Shown here one piece after another: positions 60,549 to 64,000 of a stretch of 64,000 nt of DNA. Made by a program: the position numbers and the translations under genes. This DNA is from Halorubrum sodomense. GTDB lineage: Archaea > Halobacteriota > Halobacteria > Halobacteriales > Haloferacaceae. The DNA lies in NCBI RefSeq assembly GCF_900111935.1, contig NZ_FOYN01000005.1, forward strand, positions 62,001-126,000. The letters are read 5' to 3'. The notes below the pieces were generated by a model. It saw only the letters and a program-made list of their open reading frames with translations, was not told the DNA's origin and ran no database searches. Each line of letters opens with the position of its first letter. Positions within the stretch are counted from its first letter, which is position 1.

Positions 60549-61271
60549 GTGCGGGACCGCACGCTCGACTTCGACGCGATCGACCGCCGGACGTACGTAC
60601 TGGCGACCGGCGCCGCCGCGCTCGGCGCGACCGGCCTCGCCGGCTGCGTCGGCCGCGCGACGGGGACGCTCGCGACCGCCGTCACCGACCAGCCCGCCGA
60701 TATCGACGACTTCGAATCGCTCGTCGTCACCGTCGAGGGGTTCTGGTTGGGACCGGAGGGGACACGGGCGGGGGCGGACGACGGGTCCGACACCGCCGAC
60801 GGCAACGAGACCGACACCGCCGACGGCGACGAGACGGATGCCGCCGGTAACGAGACCGACGGCGAGGAAGACGCCGCCGCCGGCCGCGAGTACTTCGAGT
60901 TCGACGAGCCGCAGGAGGCCGACCTCGTCGAGCTCCAGAACGGCGAGACGAAGCTGATCGACGAGCGCGAGCTACGGACGGGGACGTACCCGTTCCTCCA
61001 ACTCGACGTCTCGTCGGCCGACGGGACGCTTACCGACGGGAGCGACGCGACGGTCGACCTGCCGGGCGACGCGCCGCTGAAGTTCAACGAGTCGTTCGAG
61101 GTCCGCGAGAACACGCGGACGACGTTCACGGCCGACTTCGCGCCGGTGTTGCGGGGGAACGGCCGGTACCTCCTCCGACCGGTGCCGAGCGGGATCGAGG
61201 TCGAGTACGAGGAGTCGGAGAACGCGGAAGGCGACGGATCGAGCGGCGGCAACGAGACCGACGGCTCGTAG
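60549..61271 (+). CDS. Tat-exported lipoprotein with DUF4382-like domain
   Basis: A 240-residue protein. DRRTYVLATGAAALGATGLAGC holds the twin-arginine motif and a lipobox (LAGC), so it is exported folded by Tat and lipid-anchored. A Asp/Thr/Glu-rich low-complexity stretch (residues 70-110) is followed by DLVELQNGETKLIDERELRTGTYPFLQLDV (in pieces), the DUF4382 pattern. GTG 60549 is used; starts further upstream would precede the stop of the gene before. The role is unknown. Confidence 0.85.
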   Translation: MRDRTLDFDAIDRRTYVLATGAAALGATGLAGCVGRATGTLATAVTDQPADIDDFESLVVTVEGFWLGPEGTRAGADDGSDTADGNETDTADGDETDAAGNETDGEEDAAAGREYFEFDEPQEADLVELQNGETKLIDERELRTGTYPFLQLDVSSADGTLTDGSDATVDLPGDAPLKFNESFEVRENTRTTFTADFAPVLRGNGRYLLRPVPSGIEVEYEESENAEGDGSSGGNETDGS

Positions 61272-61561
61272 CGACGCCGCATCCCCCCGGTCCCCCGTTG
61301 GAGTCGCGGTCGCGTCCGGCCGTTCGCGCGGAGCGAGCGCGGACCGCACCGCGGCTTCGGGGTCAGGGCTGGGTCGGTTCCCGGGATTCGGGGACCGGGG
61401 GAATGCGCGCGTCGCTGCGGTCGGTCTCCGAACCGAGGCACCCGTTCGCCGTCAGAGGCACACGATCCGCACGATCGCCCGCGCGACGACGCGTTCGGGC
61501 GATCTTCGCTTTCTCCGATCCGTTCGCCGATCGACGCCCTTGGAGCGGTTTTCGCGGCTCG

Positions 61562-62323
61562 TCACGCCGACGCCGTCGGGTCCGGCCCGAGGAACGTCCG
61601 GTAGAGGGGTCCGGCGAGTAGGAGCGCGCCGACCGCGGCCATGCCGAGGATCGCGGTCGGATCGAGGAGCGATCCGCCGCCCGCCGCGAGGCGGTCGAGC
61701 GAGACGCCGACCGCGACCCCGCAGAGCACCCACGGCAGTTCGCCGGCCGCGGTGCCGAGCAGGAACGATCGGGTCCCGACGCCGGCGGCCGCGGCGCCGA
61801 CCGTCACCGCGTCGGAGGGGAGCGGCAGCAGGCGGGTGCCGGCCACGGCGCGAACGCTCCCCGATTCCGCCGCGAAGCGCTCGCCGGCGCGACAGAACCG
61901 CGCGGTGACGCCCGGCTCCTCGCCGGTTCTGGGGTCGTCCCGGAGTCGGAGTCGCCCCGCCCGGGCGAGCGCGTACGGCGGCAGCGCGGTGCCGACGACG
62001 AGCGCGAGCGCGAACGGGGTCCCGACCCAGCCGTACGCGAAGCCGACGGCGACGGCCAGCAGGGTCGTCGGCCACGCGAGCAGGGGTCTAACGGCCGCGA
62101 GCGCGACCGCGGCGAGCCCGAACCGTATCGGGTCGGTGGCGAGCCAGCGGAGCCGGGCGAGCGCCGCCTCGGGAGACGTCGCGAGCGCGAACGCCGCCAG
62201 CGCGGCGACGGCGACCCCCGCGAGGGCGTACCGTCCGAGCGTCGACCGGCGATTCACGCTCCCGGGTCGTCGGGCGTCCGATAAACGCTTTGTGGGTGCG
62301 TTCGACGGGACCCGAGGGCGCAC
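61562..62323 (-). CDS. TVP38/TMEM64 (VTT-domain) membrane protein
   Basis: A 253-residue membrane protein with about six hydrophobic segments. The stretches WPTTLLAVAVGFAYGWVGTPFALALVVG and GTRLLPLPSDAVTVGAAAAGV are the VTT (DedA-like) signature. It may move lipids or other solutes. The start within the first 25 residues is uncertain. The 290 bases after aspS-side lipoprotein gene (61272-61561) hold no gene I can support. Confidence 0.82.
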   Translation of the reverse strand: MRPRVPSNAPTKRLSDARRPGSVNRRSTLGRYALAGVAVAALAAFALATSPEAALARLRWLATDPIRFGLAAVALAAVRPLLAWPTTLLAVAVGFAYGWVGTPFALALVVGTALPPYALARAGRLRLRDDPRTGEEPGVTARFCRAGERFAAESGSVRAVAGTRLLPLPSDAVTVGAAAAGVGTRSFLLGTAAGELPWVLCGVAVGVSLDRLAAGGGSLLDPTAILGMAAVGALLLAGPLYRTFLGPDPTASA

Positions 62324-62332
62324 GTTCCGGGC

Positions 62333-63160
62333 TCACGACAGCTTGCCGAGCGCCTCGAAGAAGTCGGAGGGCGGCCCCGCGATCCGTATCGGCGGCGCGG
62401 TCCGCTCGACGCTCACCTCGACCGGCCCGTCGAGGGCGGCGGTGTCGCGGCCGTCGCTGACGACCGTCGCGCCCGCGTCGCCCTCGATCTCGACGGTGAC
62501 GGTCACGTCGGTGTCGACAACGAGCGGCGGCATCCCCTCGTCCGCGACCATCTCGTTGACGACCAGTCCGTCCACCTCGGGGTGGATCAGCGGCCCGCGC
62601 TCGGAGAGGTTGTACGCGGTCGAGCCGGTCGGCGTGGCCACGAGGACGCCGTCGGCGTGGCCGCCGGCGTACCGGGACCCGTCGACGCGAACCTCGTAGT
62701 CGATCCCACCGCCCGGCCCTCGCCGGTCGCCCTGAACGACCACCTCGTTCGCGGCCGGCGTCGACGTCCAGTCACCCGCGCTGGCGGCGAGCCGCGGGGC
62801 CTCGCGGACGTCCAGCCCGCCGTTGCGAAACGCTCTGATCTCGGCGCGGAGCGCGGCCGCGGCGTCCGCCGGCGGGACGGCGTTGAGGAACCCGACCTCC
62901 CCGAGGTTCACCCCGACGATCGGCGTGTCGCCGGCGTTGCGCGCGACGAACAGGAACGTCCCGTCGCCGCCGACGGCGACGACCAAATCGCAGTCGTCGA
63001 ACCGGTCGACCGGCCGCGCGTCGTCCCCGGCGGCGAGCGCCGCGGCGGTCTCCTCGTCGAGCCAGACGGCCTCGTCCGCCTCGACGACGACGTCTCGAAG
63101 GGTCGCCGCGAGCGACGCCGCCCGCTCGCTTCCCCTTCGCGCCACGATGCCGACTTCCAT
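62333..63160 (-). CDS. nadK: NAD kinase
   Basis: A 275-residue protein of normal length. GGDGTFL (residues 64-70) is the NAD kinase loop with the catalytic Asp; NEVVVQ and TPTGSTAYNLSERGP follow. It phosphorylates NAD to NADP. ATG 63160 is chosen over the longer frame. It lies divergently beside the KaiC-like gene, an arrangement I have seen in haloarchaea. Confidence 0.93.
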   Translation of the reverse strand: MEVGIVARRGSERAASLAATLRDVVVEADEAVWLDEETAAALAAGDDARPVDRFDDCDLVVAVGGDGTFLFVARNAGDTPIVGVNLGEVGFLNAVPPADAAAALRAEIRAFRNGGLDVREAPRLAASAGDWTSTPAANEVVVQGDRRGPGGGIDYEVRVDGSRYAGGHADGVLVATPTGSTAYNLSERGPLIHPEVDGLVVNEMVADEGMPPLVVDTDVTVTVEIEGDAGATVVSDGRDTAALDGPVEVSVERTAPPIRIAGPPSDFFEALGKLS

Positions 63161-63357
63161 GCGGAGTCGATCCTCGCCACCGGGTAAAAGCGTGCGGACA
63201 TCGGCCGAATCGCACCGGGAGGTCGGGCGAATCGCGTCGGGACGTCGGGACAGACCGCTCCCACCGAGTTCTCGAAATCTGATAGCTCGCCGGAAAGTTT
63301 CAAGCCGCTCGGCCGCGTTGCTCGGCGCATGTCGACTCCCCACGGGCGGCGGAAACG

Positions 63358-64000
63358 ATGAGCGAGGAGGACGACTGGTTCGAGCGCGCGTTACGCGAGA
63401 CCGACGAGGAGTCCGACGAGCGGCCGGCCGGCGACGCGGGCCGGGAGCCCGACGGCGAGGAGGGAGAGGGAGACGGCGTCGACGCGGCGGGCGGATCGGA
63501 CGGCGGGGAAGCCGGTCTCGCGGAGGAGGACGCGGACGATCCCTTCGGTGGCGTTCGCGGGGGGGACGAGCCCGGAGACGGCGACTCGGCGGCCGGCGGC
63601 CTTCCGGCGGAGGCGTTCGGCGACGTCGACGCCGATGCCGATAACGGGGAGTTCGACTCCTTCGGTGAGGGCGACTCCTTCGGTGAGGGCGACTCCTTCG
63701 GTGAGGGCGACTCCTTCGGTGAGGGCGACTCCTTCGGTGAGGACGGCGGCGACGCGGACGTCGACGCGGGTTCCGACGGTGGGAACGCCGAGACGGACCC
63801 GTTCGGCGCGGACGACCCCTTCGGCGGGCGCCGGAGCGGCGGCGGATCCGGAAGCGGTGCCGGCGGCGGGGACGGCGATGCGGTATCGAGCGGCGGCGGT
63901 GGCGACCCCTTCGGCGGCTACCGCGGCGCGGCGGGCGCGGGCGACGACGACTTCGGCTTCGAGGACCTCGGAGGCGGCGACGCCGACGCCGGCGGTGGCG
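63358..64000 (+). CDS. N-terminal disordered part of a probable KaiC-like protein (partial)
   Basis: The frame starts at ATG 63358 (MSEEDDWFERALRETDEESD) and is open to the window edge, so at least 214 residues. What is visible is acidic, Gly-rich and disordered, with FGEGDS repeats. In haloarchaea a KaiC-type ATPase with such a start often lies next to nadK; the ATPase part would be beyond the window, so this name is inference. Confidence 0.6.
   Translation, partial: MSEEDDWFERALRETDEESDERPAGDAGREPDGEEGEGDGVDAAGGSDGGEAGLAEEDADDPFGGVRGGDEPGDGDSAAGGLPAEAFGDVDADADNGEFDSFGEGDSFGEGDSFGEGDSFGEGDSFGEDGGDADVDAGSDGGNAETDPFGADDPFGGRRSGGGSGSGAGGGDGDAVSSGGGGDPFGGYRGAAGAGDDDFGFEDLGGGDADAGGG
63655..63744 (+). 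repeat. Five tandem 18-bp repeats
   Basis: The unit gactccttcggtgagggc occurs five times in a row, the last with one change. In frame it encodes DSFGEG. Confidence 0.9.

Overview
The window is high-GC haloarchaeal chromosomal DNA, probably Halorubrum-like within the Haloferacales; the genus is an inference. The proteins are acidic, many starts lie about 25-30 nt after a TATA-like box with no leader, and archaeal families dominate: aIF5A, CDC48, archaeal AspRS, TrmB, LarC, and the N-terminus of a probable KaiC-like protein. Most of the window is ordinary core genome. One long block, 8638-29701, is not.

Left flank (1-8584): the end of an amidohydrolase; a small acidic protein; the aIF5A/agmatinase-like pair; an aminotransferase with a small membrane protein; an AI-2E family permease; an aldehyde dehydrogenase; a short FAD oxidoreductase; and a haloarchaeal helical protein.

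Provirus (8638-29701): a 21-bp direct repeat shared by the 3' end of tRNA-Tyr (8585-8658) and 29681-29701 bounds an integrated element of about 21.1 kb. It reads as a temperate, tailless icosahedral virus with an internal membrane, related to the SH1/HHIV-2/SNJ1 (sphaerolipovirus) lineage. Its parts are: an early region with SWIM and ribbon-helix-helix regulators, zinc-finger proteins and a cytosine-5 DNA methyltransferase; a catalytic-domain-only tyrosine recombinase under an operator-flanked promoter; a tightly overlapping operon ending in a FtsK/HerA-type packaging ATPase; a virion operon led by a 16-bp palindrome and TATA box, holding two adjacent VP7-like and VP4-like capsid proteins, a spike or fibre-like protein and many small membrane proteins; an AT-rich cargo stretch with membrane proteins and a ribbon-helix-helix plus PD-(D/E)XK nuclease pair; and a three-gene integration operon matching the system described for pleolipovirus SNJ2. 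The right end carries nested att copies, a split tRNA-Tyr fragment and a relic integrase 3' end, so the site has probably been used more than once.

Right flank (29702-64000): a methyltransferase, a secreted thermonuclease lipoprotein, a DUF4258-like protein, a zinc ribbon, an XPB-like helicase, an adenylate-kinase-like protein without its P-loop lysine, a TPP enzyme, a Gfo/Idh/MocA oxidoreductase, a 0.7-kb gene-free repeat-rich stretch, DUF418, MATE and MscS membrane proteins, a TrmB regulator, RNase HI, a truncated aldo/keto reductase, UspA, DJ-1/PfpI, CarB, CDC48, LarC, AspRS, a Tat lipoprotein, a VTT-domain protein, NAD kinase and the start of a probable KaiC-like protein. Two noncoding stretches about 7 kb apart (32.2 and 39.5 kb) share a 102-bp dispersed repeat.

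Functions rest on motifs read by eye. No database search was run, and virion roles are inferred from gene order, size and residue pattern.
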